Shown: positions 8,674 to 16,747 of the stretch, piece by piece
Layout of the letters: every line of letters starts with the position of its first letter
How positions within the stretch are numbered: position 1 is the first letter of the stretch
Origin: Pandoraea apista
GTDB lineage: Bacteria; Pseudomonadota; Gammaproteobacteria; Burkholderiales; Burkholderiaceae
Length of the DNA: 64,000 bases
NCBI RefSeq assembly: GCF_001465595.2
Contig: NZ_CP013481.2
Coordinates: 2,852,001 to 2,916,000, forward strand
Direction: 5' to 3'
The notes under the pieces: model-generated
Seen by the model: only the letters and a program-made list of their open reading frames with translations
Database searches by the model: none
Told to the model about the DNA's origin: nothing
Made by a program: the position numbers and the translations under genes

Positions 8674-9539
8674 TTGATCCTCCCGACTTCTCCCAGGAGA
8701 CCCCGGGGCCTGACCAGTAGCACGAGCGCCATCATCACGTAGATGACCGCCTCGGAAGCCGACGGCAAGAATACCGCTGTCACGCTGGCCGCCACGCCGA
8801 TCAGCAATCCCCCTAACAGCGTGCCCGGCAGACTGCCAAGCCCGCCGACAATGATGGACACGAAGCTGGGCATGATCAGCGAATCCCCGATGGTCGGCGA
8901 GAGTCCAAGCATGCCGGCGGCAAGCACGCCCGCCAGACCGGCCAGATAGATACCCAGACCGAAGTTCAGGCTGCGCAGGATGCGCACATTCACACCAAGA
9001 GCCGCGACGGTCTCGAGATCGGCCGTACCGGCGCGAATGCGGATACCCAGGCGGGTTTTGTTCAGCACCAGAAACAGCCCGGCCACGACCGCGATGGCGA
9101 GCACCACCATGAACAAGCGATACCCGGTGACAAAGAAAAACGTGGCGCTCAAAGGCACGCTCAAGATGTCGGGAATTTGGTACGGCAACGTCTGAGCGCC
9201 CCAGAGGAAGCGCGTGCCGTCCTGAAGAATGAAGGCCAGCCCGAAGGTCAGCAATAGGCTGTAGAGCGGATCTCGGCCGTACAGACGTCGGATCAGAAGC
9301 GCTTCGACCAGTAACCCAAGCGCGGCGGTGAGCACCGGTGCCAGGAGGAGCGCAAACCAGAAGCCGGTGTAGGGCATCATCGTGTACGCCAGGTACGCGC
9401 CCAATGCCAGAAACCCGCCATGAGCGAAGTTGATCACTCCACTCAGGTTCAGGATCAGCGACAACCCCAAGGCCATGAGCGCGTAAAACGCACCGATGAT
9501 TACCCCGTTGAACACGTTGAAGAGAATGAGCTGCGTCAT
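8670..9539 (-). CDS. livH: Branched-chain amino acid ABC transporter permease LivH
   Basis: 289 residues from the ATG at 9539 (product starts MTQLILFNVF). A 13-codon extension to 9578 exists but has no support. Hydrophobic throughout, with the LivH motif NLSGVINFAHGGFLALGAY near residues 32-50 and a TRLGIRIRAGTAD coupling loop. It stands between the binding-protein gene (88 bp upstream) and livM (4-bp overlap). Confidence 0.92.
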   Translation of the reverse strand: MTQLILFNVFNGVIIGAFYALMALGLSLILNLSGVINFAHGGFLALGAYLAYTMMPYTGFWFALLLAPVLTAALGLLVEALLIRRLYGRDPLYSLLLTFGLAFILQDGTRFLWGAQTLPYQIPDILSVPLSATFFFVTGYRLFMVVLAIAVVAGLFLVLNKTRLGIRIRAGTADLETVAALGVNVRILRSLNFGLGIYLAGLAGVLAAGMLGLSPTIGDSLIMPSFVSIIVGGLGSLPGTLLGGLLIGVAASVTAVFLPSASEAVIYVMMALVLLVRPRGLLGEVGRIK

Positions 9540-9627
9540 ACGGGCATCTTGCCTTTGGCAAACCCATCCGGCATACATGCCATACGCCGGATCGGCCGTC
9601 GGATATGCGTGCTTCGGTGACGACCGA

Positions 9628-10884
9628 TTACGCCCAGGTGATATGACACCCGGTCTGTTGGACCGGCAACGCGACGTCTTCGCCTCTGATGACGGTATCG
9701 ACGTGGAACAGGTCCTCCGGTGTGGGGCCCTGCTCTACTGCGTGCCCGACATAAAGCGATGGCATGAGTTGGTGGTCGCCTGCGCGATAAAAAGGCGTGT
9801 ACGGCATTAGCCCGATTTCCGGGGGTAGCTTGAAGCCCTCGAGGGCGTGCGCGAGCTTGACGGCATCGAGCGTCTTCTCTTGGTTTGCCACAAGCGCTGC
9901 CGTCCAGACGGACGCATAACCGAACCAGTGCCTGGCTGTGGGTACCCGCCCGATTTTCCGGCGTATGTCAGCGACGAACTGCGCGACGTGAGGTACGTTG
10001 GGCTGATTCCAATACCATTCGAACACCCATGTGCCGATACGGGCGTTGGGCGGTAAGCCTTCCAGCACCTCAAGCTCCTGCTGCGCCCCCGCCAGATGAA
10101 AACGTTTGTCGAGACCGAATTGCACGGCCTGTTTCAGCGAATTGACGGCGTCGTCCCCGGCGGTGAGGAAAATGATGACATCCGGGTTTGCGGCTTGTGC
10201 CTTGATCAGGTACGACGAATAGTCCGTGGCGCCGAGCGGCGTCAACGACGCACCGACCTCCGTGCCGCCGAACTGCTTCAGACTCGCTTCGAAGCCTTGT
10301 TGCAGCGTGTGACCGAACGCATAGTCGGGAGTGATGAAATACCAGCGTTTTCCGTACTTATCGAAGAGCAGTTTCGATACCGAGTTGGTCTCCATGCGCG
10401 TGGTGTTGCACACACGAAATACATTCCAGTGGCAATCGGTACCCGTCACGGCGTCGGTATGGCCGCCGGTCACGATATGCAGCGTACGCAACTCGTTCGA
10501 CACCTGCCCGATGGCGAGTGCCATGGCAGAGTTCACATTGCCAAGCAGGAAATTTACGTGATCGCGCTCGATCAGCTTGCGCGCTTTTTGCACCGCAGCA
10601 CCGGTGTCGGCGCTGGTCGAATCCTCAACCACCAGCGATACCGGCCGTCCAAGGATCCCTCCCTTGGCATTGATCTGCTCGATAGCAAGCTCGCAACCGA
10701 TTTGCTCGTTTTTGCCAAGCTGTGCGTAGGTGCCCGTGAGGGGGTTGCAGAGGCCGAATTTGATTGGCGTCTCGGCGCGCGCCTTGATGATGAAAGGACT
10801 GGCCAATTGCCAGGCGCCGGTCGCTGCAACTAACTTAAGAAGGGTTCTACGGCTAGGTTTGTCGAGTTCCTGTTGATTTTTCAT
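9628..10884 (-). CDS. ABC transporter substrate-binding protein, LivK-like, Tat-exported
   Basis: 418 residues. The ATG at 10884 is chosen over a GTG two codons earlier because AAGGAG then sits 7 nt upstream. The N-terminus carries a twin-arginine signal (SRRTLLK, residues 11-17, then a hydrophobic stretch ending near ARA about residue 37), so export is probably folded via Tat. The mature part begins with TPIKFGLCNPLTGTYAQLG, the periplasmic binding protein type I fold of the LivK/urea/amide group. First gene of the operon, and probably the determinant of its specificity; its ligand cannot be read from sequence. Confidence 0.9.
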   Translation of the reverse strand: MKNQQELDKPSRRTLLKLVAATGAWQLASPFIIKARAETPIKFGLCNPLTGTYAQLGKNEQIGCELAIEQINAKGGILGRPVSLVVEDSTSADTGAAVQKARKLIERDHVNFLLGNVNSAMALAIGQVSNELRTLHIVTGGHTDAVTGTDCHWNVFRVCNTTRMETNSVSKLLFDKYGKRWYFITPDYAFGHTLQQGFEASLKQFGGTEVGASLTPLGATDYSSYLIKAQAANPDVIIFLTAGDDAVNSLKQAVQFGLDKRFHLAGAQQELEVLEGLPPNARIGTWVFEWYWNQPNVPHVAQFVADIRRKIGRVPTARHWFGYASVWTAALVANQEKTLDAVKLAHALEGFKLPPEIGLMPYTPFYRAGDHQLMPSLYVGHAVEQGPTPEDLFHVDTVIRGEDVALPVQQTGCHITWA

Positions 10885-11265
10885 TTTCACTCTCCTTCCA
10901 GGTCGACCAACCTCGGAGGGGGAGTATCAGAAACCTTCGGCGCGAAGCTGGCATGCGGGGCATTCAGTTCGCGAACCCGAAGCGGGGCCCAAATGACAGG
11001 GACAGGTCAGCACCTCGGGGATTCTCTGCCGAATTGCCCTGTCAGGGGAAATTCCGCTGAAAGCCACTGAATTGAATATAGGTCAAATTTCGGCGCCGAC
11101 GGTCGGTTGTTGCTGATGCCACGGCCTTCCGGGCTACGGGCTATATCGGTTAGCAGGAGTCGCGATAGCCTGTGGCATTGCTCCGTGGCGTCTTTTCATT
11201 GGCCGCGCGCCAGATGGCGACAATCGGGGCAGCGGTGATTGAAGCCCGAATAGGCTAACGGTGGT
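10885..11265. promoter_or_regulatory. Intergenic region upstream of the liv-type operon
   Basis: About 380 bp with no open frame I would call. It must hold the promoter of the liv-type operon, reading left. I see no clear operator and no adjacent dedicated regulator. Confidence 0.4.
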
Positions 11266-11676
11266 TCAAACCGGGCCGATGCTTTCGAATTGCACTGGGC
11301 ACCGGGTATAGAAAACGTGTGCCCCACTTTCTCTGACAATCGAAAGGAGCATGTCGGCTTCCTCGTCAGTCACTGCGAGGACAATCTCGACGGGTTGGTC
11401 GGCGAGTTCAAAGAAACGGGCGGCGTGTCTCTTACCCAGATGATCGATGCCATCGGAGCAACTCACTACGGTCGCGCCGCGAATGTGGCGTTTTCGCACT
11501 TGCTCAAGCAGCCAGTCGACAAACGGCAAATGATTCACCGTCTGGTTCTGACGCAAGAAGAATGTGAGTTGGCAACCGTCCATGGCCGGAGAAAACAGCG
11601 ACTGCTGATCGACGACTGAAGTATAGGTCGAGGCGAGGGCCTCAGTGATCGCCCTCCTCTCCCGGCGAGTGGACAC
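11266..11676 (-). CDS. DUF190 family protein
   Basis: 136 residues from a GTG at 11676 preceded by AAAGGTGG at good spacing; the family core starts at residue 32 (MDGCQLTFFL), so a 31-residue N-terminal extension is present. Core motifs: PFVDWLLEQVRKRHIRGATV, then a HAARFFELADQPVEIV stretch. DUF190 has a PII-like ferredoxin fold and often neighbours CrcB fluoride channels; no crcB is next to it here. Function is unknown. Confidence 0.8.
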   Translation of the reverse strand: MSTRRERRAITEALASTYTSVVDQQSLFSPAMDGCQLTFFLRQNQTVNHLPFVDWLLEQVRKRHIRGATVVSCSDGIDHLGKRHAARFFELADQPVEIVLAVTDEEADMLLSIVRESGAHVFYTRCPVQFESIGPV

Positions 11677-11870
11677 GACACCACCTTTCGTACAGTCGAA
11701 CCGGGAGATCGGGCAGCCGGCCCGTCTCCTATGCCTTTGACGCTATCGGGAAGCGATATGGATAGCCTGCACGTAGTTGTTGCCGGGAAACTCGCATTGA
11801 TCTGTGGCCCCTCTGGGGGATCTCATGCCGTGCTCAGCCATTAACTTGCGCGCCGGCAGGAGCGTTTCAT

Positions 11871-12143
11871 CTAGACCCATGCCAGGAGGAGACGAGTGAT
11901 CACCGCCAATGCGCCTAGCGCTAGCGCAGGGACGAGAATCGACGCGGCGAGTGCGGCAAGCAGATGCCTCGGAAGTATCCGCCAGGCCGTTCCGTTTTCC
12001 GTTCGCCGTCGAATGGCATCAGGGTCGTACCCCGCTGCACGAAGCAGCTCGTCCGACCTCGTCGGCCAAGCGTGCGCCGCTTCCGGCGTTGGCGTTTGCC
12101 GGTGCTTAACGGGGACTTCCGTTTGTTCAGGTTCTGCGGTCAT
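11871..12143 (-). CDS. Small membrane-anchored hypothetical protein after TlpA
   Basis: 90 residues from the ATG at 12143, which overlaps the stop of the TlpA gene (ATGA), indicating translational coupling. Residues 1-60 are polar with a proline/threonine-rich start and a region rich in Arg (DAIRRRTENG); residues 63-90 form one transmembrane helix ending at the C-terminus. The family is not recognised. Position as last gene of the DUF2946/barrel/TlpA group suggests a periplasmic redox or metal-related accessory. An upstream start at 12209 would extend into tlpA. Confidence 0.6.
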   Translation of the reverse strand: MTAEPEQTEVPVKHRQTPTPEAAHAWPTRSDELLRAAGYDPDAIRRRTENGTAWRILPRHLLAALAASILVPALALGALAVITRLLLAWV

Positions 12144-12724
12144 TCCCGACGCCATTGTGACGCCTGCAATAGCGGCGTGACGAACTTCTCGAGACGTTGG
12201 GCGGTCCACGCAGGCGGCGCCGGATCGTCCCAGCCGTTGTGCGCTAACCGACCCGCGCGATCAATCGCGAAGTTCACAGGGATACGCCAGATTCGCCCAT
12301 ACCCGCCGGCGTATGCGCTGCCCAGAAATCCCACGGGAAAACTCAGGCTCGCAGCGATCTTTTGCACCATGGGCAGGTTCTCCGGCGTATCCAGACTGAA
12401 GCCCAGAATCTGAAGCCCGTCGCGCGCATGTTGCTCTGCGTAGGCAGACAGCAGAGGTAACTCTTCGTGGCAAGGATCGCACCAGGTTGCCCAGAAGGTG
12501 AGAATAACGACCTGGCCACGCAGCGCTTGCGTGGCGAACTCACGGCCGTCCAGCGCGTGCAGCACCAGCGGTGGCGCCGGCTGCCCCACCGTCAGGCCGT
12601 TTGCTTGGGCTTGTGAGCACCATCCCGATAACCCGGCGCTCGCGGCGATTCCTCCCGCGGCTTGCAACCACCGACGCCGCGGCAACGACGGACCGGCGTG
12701 CGGGTTCAATCGCTTAAAAGGCAT
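12140..12724 (-). CDS. TlpA-like thiol:disulfide oxidoreductase
   Basis: 194 residues from the ATG at 12724, with GGAG 6 nt upstream; this start overlaps the end of the upstream barrel gene by 11 bp. Residues 1-42 hold an RRRWLQAAGG twin-arginine-type signal. The thioredoxin fold follows, with the active site WCDPC (Cys82, Cys85) and a late cis-proline in RIPVNF. TlpA-family proteins reduce periplasmic disulfides, often for cytochrome or copper-site maturation. The neighbours (a Cys-motif barrel and DUF2946) suggest a client in metal handling. Confidence 0.86.
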   Translation of the reverse strand: MPFKRLNPHAGPSLPRRRWLQAAGGIAASAGLSGWCSQAQANGLTVGQPAPPLVLHALDGREFATQALRGQVVILTFWATWCDPCHEELPLLSAYAEQHARDGLQILGFSLDTPENLPMVQKIAASLSFPVGFLGSAYAGGYGRIWRIPVNFAIDRAGRLAHNGWDDPAPPAWTAQRLEKFVTPLLQASQWRRE

Positions 12725-13769
12725 AAGAAACTCCAACGTTCCCGGTCCAGCGGGGAAACAGTTGATAGCCGTCCAGCTTGCTGTAAAGCGCCTTTTGAAC
12801 AAAACCGTACACATGGAGGTTATGTGTCACGGCCACCGTGACACCGGGGCTGAGATAAACCACGGTACCGCCGGTATCCGTTGTGTCGGCCAACGCGCCC
12901 TGATCGGCGCTTTTACGTGTGACGTTGATCTGAAGCTGCGGCACGATCGTAGGATTGGCTTCGTAACGAAGCCCTGCACTCACCGTGGTGAGGTTGCCGG
13001 GACGATAGTCCGCGTTGACCTGATTGAGCCTTTCCATCACTGCCGACTGAAACTGCATGTTCACGAACGCATCGAAATCCTGACTCACAGGCTGGTAATA
13101 GTAAGCCCCGAGGATGATGTCCGTGCTGCCTGTGCCGGGTTGCAGGCTCGTGTCGAGCGCTTGGCCACCCGCGGCATTCGGTCCGGTCGAGAAGAACACG
13201 GGATGCCCGACCGTGGCGCCGGTTACGACATTTTGACCGCCGTAGGCGCCGGTCGGGAGTTTCACGCCGAGTTGCACCCCAAGGTTGTGCGTCGGCAGAA
13301 AGCCTTGAAAGTTGGCAATCAGCTTGACGTCGCCGAGTCCGCTGCTCGTGGCACCGCTGACATTATCAGGGGTCAGTTGGCTTGCGCCGGCGTTTCCGTA
13401 GGTCGTGTGGCTACGGTCGATGAACGGCACGATAGCGCTGAAATTCCAACTGCTGTTCGGGCTATAGCTCAGGCCGAGGTTGTAGTAGCGATTGATTGTC
13501 TGCTTTTCGACTTCCTGGCTGCCCCCCGCGTCGTTGATCGCAGCAGCTTGCGAGGGCGAAACAGCGCCTGTCCCGCTTCGCAACTGGCTTTGGTTGATGA
13601 AGCTGTAGTCGAAGCTGAGGCGCCATCCGGGCAATGCCGAATACCCCATGGCAGCATCGGTGCTCAACGAGCAGCCGCAGGTGGCGCAAGCTTGCGCCAA
13701 ATTAGATACGAGCAGACCGGCCGTGCAGACAACTGCGGCCCCCGCCAGACGCTTCGATGCGCTAGACAT
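12714..13769 (-). CDS. Outer-membrane beta-barrel protein with N-terminal CxxCxC motif
   Basis: 351 residues. A Sec signal (about 1-27, ending AQA) precedes CATCGCSLS, a CxxCxC motif right at the mature N-terminus. The rest is rich in alternating polar/hydrophobic strands, Gly, Asn, Ser and Tyr, and ends in VSYAF with a terminal Phe, as expected for a barrel inserted by the BAM machine. I do not recognise a named family. The cysteine triad may bind copper or be a substrate of the TlpA protein encoded directly downstream with an 11-bp overlap. Confidence 0.75.
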   Translation of the reverse strand: MSSASKRLAGAAVVCTAGLLVSNLAQACATCGCSLSTDAAMGYSALPGWRLSFDYSFINQSQLRSGTGAVSPSQAAAINDAGGSQEVEKQTINRYYNLGLSYSPNSSWNFSAIVPFIDRSHTTYGNAGASQLTPDNVSGATSSGLGDVKLIANFQGFLPTHNLGVQLGVKLPTGAYGGQNVVTGATVGHPVFFSTGPNAAGGQALDTSLQPGTGSTDIILGAYYYQPVSQDFDAFVNMQFQSAVMERLNQVNADYRPGNLTTVSAGLRYEANPTIVPQLQINVTRKSADQGALADTTDTGGTVVYLSPGVTVAVTHNLHVYGFVQKALYSKLDGYQLFPRWTGNVGVSYAF

Positions 13770-13861
13770 GATTTTCCTCCTGTATGTTCTGAATAGACGA
13801 CTCCATGACAGGGCACCCGTGACGTAGCGCCACGGGATTCCCTGTTGTCATGCGCAGAACG

Positions 13862-14233
13862 CTAAGGGAGGGGCTCGGGGGCGCCCCGATAAAAAGGCGC
13901 CGACAGGCAGCGCTGGGCAAACGTGGCAACCGCAAGAACCACCACGATGCACGCGAGGTAAATTGCCGCGAGCGGCGTGCCAGGCACCACCGCGTGATGC
14001 TCAAGCAGGTGACAGTAGCAGCATGCGTCGCCGTGCACCGCATGCTGCGAGTGCTCGCCGACGCCACGCCCATTGGGGTTTTCGAATTGCGAGGTCGCCG
14101 AGCATAGCGGGCCGTGTGGGCCATCCGCCCGTGCCGCCAGTAGCACGTTACTGACCAAAGGCGCGACGACGAGCAGCCACATGGCGACAAGGCCAAGCCA
14201 AACGGTGAGTCGCCTTTGATTGCGCTTTGTCAT
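13862..14233 (-). CDS. DUF2946-type membrane protein
   Basis: 123 residues from the ATG at 14233 (a TTG three codons earlier is also open). One membrane segment at about 10-30, a periplasmic loop with HGDACCYCHLLEHH (two Cys pairs among His), and a second membrane segment at about 87-107. The Cys/His-rich loop is typical of DUF2946 proteins, which are common in copper-related gene groups. About 90 bp upstream of the CxxCxC barrel gene and probably co-transcribed. Metal binding is an inference. Confidence 0.68.
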   Translation of the reverse strand: MTKRNQRRLTVWLGLVAMWLLVVAPLVSNVLLAARADGPHGPLCSATSQFENPNGRGVGEHSQHAVHGDACCYCHLLEHHAVVPGTPLAAIYLACIVVVLAVATFAQRCLSAPFYRGAPEPLP

Positions 14234-14370
14234 GATATTCAATGGGCTAGCGCGCAGAGTCTAGCATCGGCCACGACGCCCATATAGCGCCTCAGCGCCC
14301 GGTCGACAGCCTGATTTATTACTTGATGCTACAACCAGGCCAGCGCGCAAGAACGCCGCCCCCCCGGATT

Positions 14371-14391
14371 CGCAGGTGCGACTTGCCTGCG
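14371..14391. promoter_or_regulatory. Inverted repeat between DUF2946 and a universal stress gene
   Basis: CGCAGG (14371-14376) and CCTGCG (14386-14391) are separated by 9 bp in the 238-bp gap upstream of the DUF2946 gene. There is no T-run, so an operator is more likely than a terminator. Confidence 0.25.
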
Positions 14392-14471
14392 GGAGGCATC
14401 GGGCGGGCAACTACGTTTGTAATCTCATGTAACGGATCGTCGCTATTCGACGACGATCGGCAAACGTATGT

Positions 14472-14888
14472 TCAGTGGAGCATCGTCACCGGTGTGGAGC
14501 AGAAGTGCCAAAGCCGGGCAAGGACGGTCCACCGGTGAAAGAAGCCGAGGTGGCTGGCGTCAAGGACCACGATATCCGCATGGCTTTGCGCGGCGCATTG
14601 CGCGATGGTTCGTTCGGCTGGCCCATACACGCGTTTCCATGTGTATGGGACACCGGCGTCCTCGAGAACCGCCCGTGTCTGCATGAGCGCGTCGCGCGTG
14701 GCCTGCTTTTCCCGTCTACGCAATGCACTCAGCGAATGGAAGGCAACGGCGCGGCTTCCCGCCGCATCGTCGAGCACTTCGACGATCTCGACCTCGGACA
14801 CACATCGCTCCGCGAACATGAATGCGCCGTGACGCGCCGCCTGGGTTGCGCCCTGAGTGCCGAGCACGGGAATGAGCAGTTTAAGCAT
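14472..14888 (-). CDS. Universal stress protein family
   Basis: 138 residues from the ATG at 14888, which has GGAGG at good spacing; an ATG eight codons earlier lacks a site. Single UspA domain: LLIPVLGTQGA at the start and ADIVVLDASHLG near the end. The usual GxxG-9x-G(S/T) ATP-binding loop is degenerate (DASHLGFFHRWTVLARLW), so ATP binding is doubtful. It stands alone, away from the stress island at 25-38 kb. Confidence 0.82.
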   Translation of the reverse strand: MLKLLIPVLGTQGATQAARHGAFMFAERCVSEVEIVEVLDDAAGSRAVAFHSLSALRRREKQATRDALMQTRAVLEDAGVPYTWKRVYGPAERTIAQCAAQSHADIVVLDASHLGFFHRWTVLARLWHFCSTPVTMLH

Positions 14889-15077
14889 AGTGGCCTCCGT
14901 TGACAGCTTCATTCAAGCACTGCCACCGCAAGAATGACGTAAATGCACAGGGGCGCCGTGTATAAAATTCGTCAAAATTTGCGGTTGGCATGCAGGCGTG
15001 TCAACAGCGCTGATGTCGATATCGGCTGCCGCACATGGCGCAGGAGTGCCCGTTTGCGAGGCCGGACGAAACCCCGG

Positions 15078-15953
15078 TCAATAAACCGGGGCCATTCCCG
15101 TCGGGCGGTGCTTGAAGCGCCGGTGTACCCAGTAATACTGATCGGGGATTCTGGCGACCTGCTCCTCGAGGAACGCATTCATGCGGCGCGCGTCGACCTC
15201 GTCACTGCCCGACGGAAAGTCCGCGAGCGGTTCGAAGATCGTCAACTTGTACCCCTGATAATTCGGGAGCACCTCCGTCACGAACGGCACAACGCGCGCG
15301 CGGCCTAGTTTTGCGAGACGCGAGACGGCGGTAAGTGTGCAGGCGGGAACGCCGAAGAACGGCACGAAAACAGAGTTGTCGACGCCCTGGTCCATATCCG
15401 CTGCAATCATGACGGGCTTGCCCGAGCGCAAGAGTGCAACAATCTTCTTGGCACTGGTCGCCCGCTCGATCATTTCCGCGCCAAACCGGCCACGTTGCCG
15501 TTTGGCCAGATCACATATGCCTGTGCTGGACATGCGTGTATAGAGCGACGCCACCGGAAGGTGCGTCGAGTAGAGCATGCAGCCGACCTCGATCCCGACA
15601 AAATGAAACCCCATGAAAACGGTCGGCGGCGCGTTCGGATCATCGAGATCGATTCTACTGTCGAGCTTAACGATGTCCCGGATCGACTGTGCGCTGCCAA
15701 ACCACTGAATGCCCCGCTCGAGATAGCTGCGAACGACATGACGGAAGTGGGATTTTGCGAGCGCCTGATGTTCCTGATCGGACTTCTCTGGAAAGCAAAG
15801 ACGCAAGTTCACGAGCACGATATGCTTGCGGCGGCTCGGGAGCGCATACAAGGCTGTGCCGGCCATCATGCCGAGCCTTGCAACGAACGGATACGGAAGT
15901 ACGGAAAGTACGCGTAGCAACGCCACTACGAGCGCAAGGCTGAAGCGTTTCAA
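15078..15953 (-). CDS. LpxL/HtrB-family lipid A acyltransferase
   Basis: 291 residues. An N-terminal membrane anchor (about 5-25) is followed by the LPLAT fold: GFHFVGIE carries the HxxxxE catalytic pair (about H117/E122), with MAADMDQG-like (AADMDQGVDNSVFVPFFG) and the C-terminal YYWVHRRFKHRP typical of lauroyl/myristoyl transferases. It adds a secondary acyl chain to lipid A at the inner membrane. LpxL and LpxM cannot be told apart here. Confidence 0.88.
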   Translation of the reverse strand: MKRFSLALVVALLRVLSVLPYPFVARLGMMAGTALYALPSRRKHIVLVNLRLCFPEKSDQEHQALAKSHFRHVVRSYLERGIQWFGSAQSIRDIVKLDSRIDLDDPNAPPTVFMGFHFVGIEVGCMLYSTHLPVASLYTRMSSTGICDLAKRQRGRFGAEMIERATSAKKIVALLRSGKPVMIAADMDQGVDNSVFVPFFGVPACTLTAVSRLAKLGRARVVPFVTEVLPNYQGYKLTIFEPLADFPSGSDEVDARRMNAFLEEQVARIPDQYYWVHRRFKHRPTGMAPVY

Positions 15954-16201
15954 GGCGTGGTCCCTATGAAGGGTGACGGTAAGAAAACGAACTCAAACGC
16001 CAGGTCGGCGACCTGCTTACTCGTCACAGCTTCGTGGGAATGCTTTCGCTTGAGAGACTGACCGCGGGCCGCACCACACCCAAGCCATCATCGGCAATTG
16101 GCGCTGAGGCGACTCGCGAGCCGGCACAGTGTAACAGGTAGTTCACGCCCGAGATAATCCCCAAATTCCCAAGCGGCACGCCAACGGGCAGACGGGCGCC
16201 G

Positions 16202-16582
16202 TCACCGCCCGGCATCGCGCCGGCTTTGCTCGTCAACGGTCAGAACGGCCTCCGGCGCGACCTCCAGTCGCGCCTGCGGGATCGGGACCCCGCTCTCGTC
16301 GGAGAATCCGTAGCTGCCCTCCGCGATCTTCTGCAACGCACGCTCGATATTGCCAATACGGCTGTCGTTGGCATTGCGCAGGTTTTGGTTGATTTCGTCC
16401 TGTGCCAGCGACTGCGCGTCGTCTTCGAATTCGTGGGCTTCATCGCCGTGCTCCGACTGCAACGACGCCTCGTTGGCGATCGTCTCCTCTTCGCTGCCGA
16501 GCAACTGCTGGCGCATGGCTTCCAGTCGCTTACGCTGTCGTTCGATGAAAGCGGGACTTAGCGTCGATGAAGATTCGGGCAT
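16202..16582 (-). CDS. DksA/TraR-family protein without zinc cysteines
   Basis: 126 residues from the ATG at 16582 with GGAGA upstream. The coiled-coil half (about 10-75) has the acidic tip region EFEDDAQSLAQDE. The globular end reads YGFSDESGVPIPQARLEVAP and then VLTVDEQSR, where DksA has CxxC...CxxC; all four cysteines are replaced. DksA binds the RNA polymerase secondary channel and works with ppGpp; cysteine-poor paralogues act without zinc. This copy may serve zinc-limited or oxidising conditions. Confidence 0.85.
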   Translation of the reverse strand: MPESSSTLSPAFIERQRKRLEAMRQQLLGSEEETIANEASLQSEHGDEAHEFEDDAQSLAQDEINQNLRNANDSRIGNIERALQKIAEGSYGFSDESGVPIPQARLEVAPEAVLTVDEQSRRDAGR

Positions 16583-16747
16583 GGTGCTTCTCCTATCGTC
16601 GGATACGGCGTGGTCGCGCATGCGCGCGTCAATGCCGGGGACACGTCAAACATTGGCGATGACCGCATGCGCCATCACCTTATGCCCAGGACATCGACGC
16701 GGTCAAGGCACCCTGCACTGCGGCCCTCCACCATGCCGCAGTGCGCC

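Noticed and set aside
8674..9567. N-terminal extension of livM to 9567
   Set aside because: It runs through livH in another frame; the GTG at 8673 overlapping the livH stop is the expected start.
12498..13796. 432-codon plus-strand frame
   Set aside because: Antisense to tlpA and the barrel gene; no domain and no ribosome site. Long antisense frames are common in GC-rich genes.
16024..16236. 70-codon minus-strand frame after the DksA-like gene
   Set aside because: Overlaps the dksA-like 3' end, no family, no clear ribosome site.
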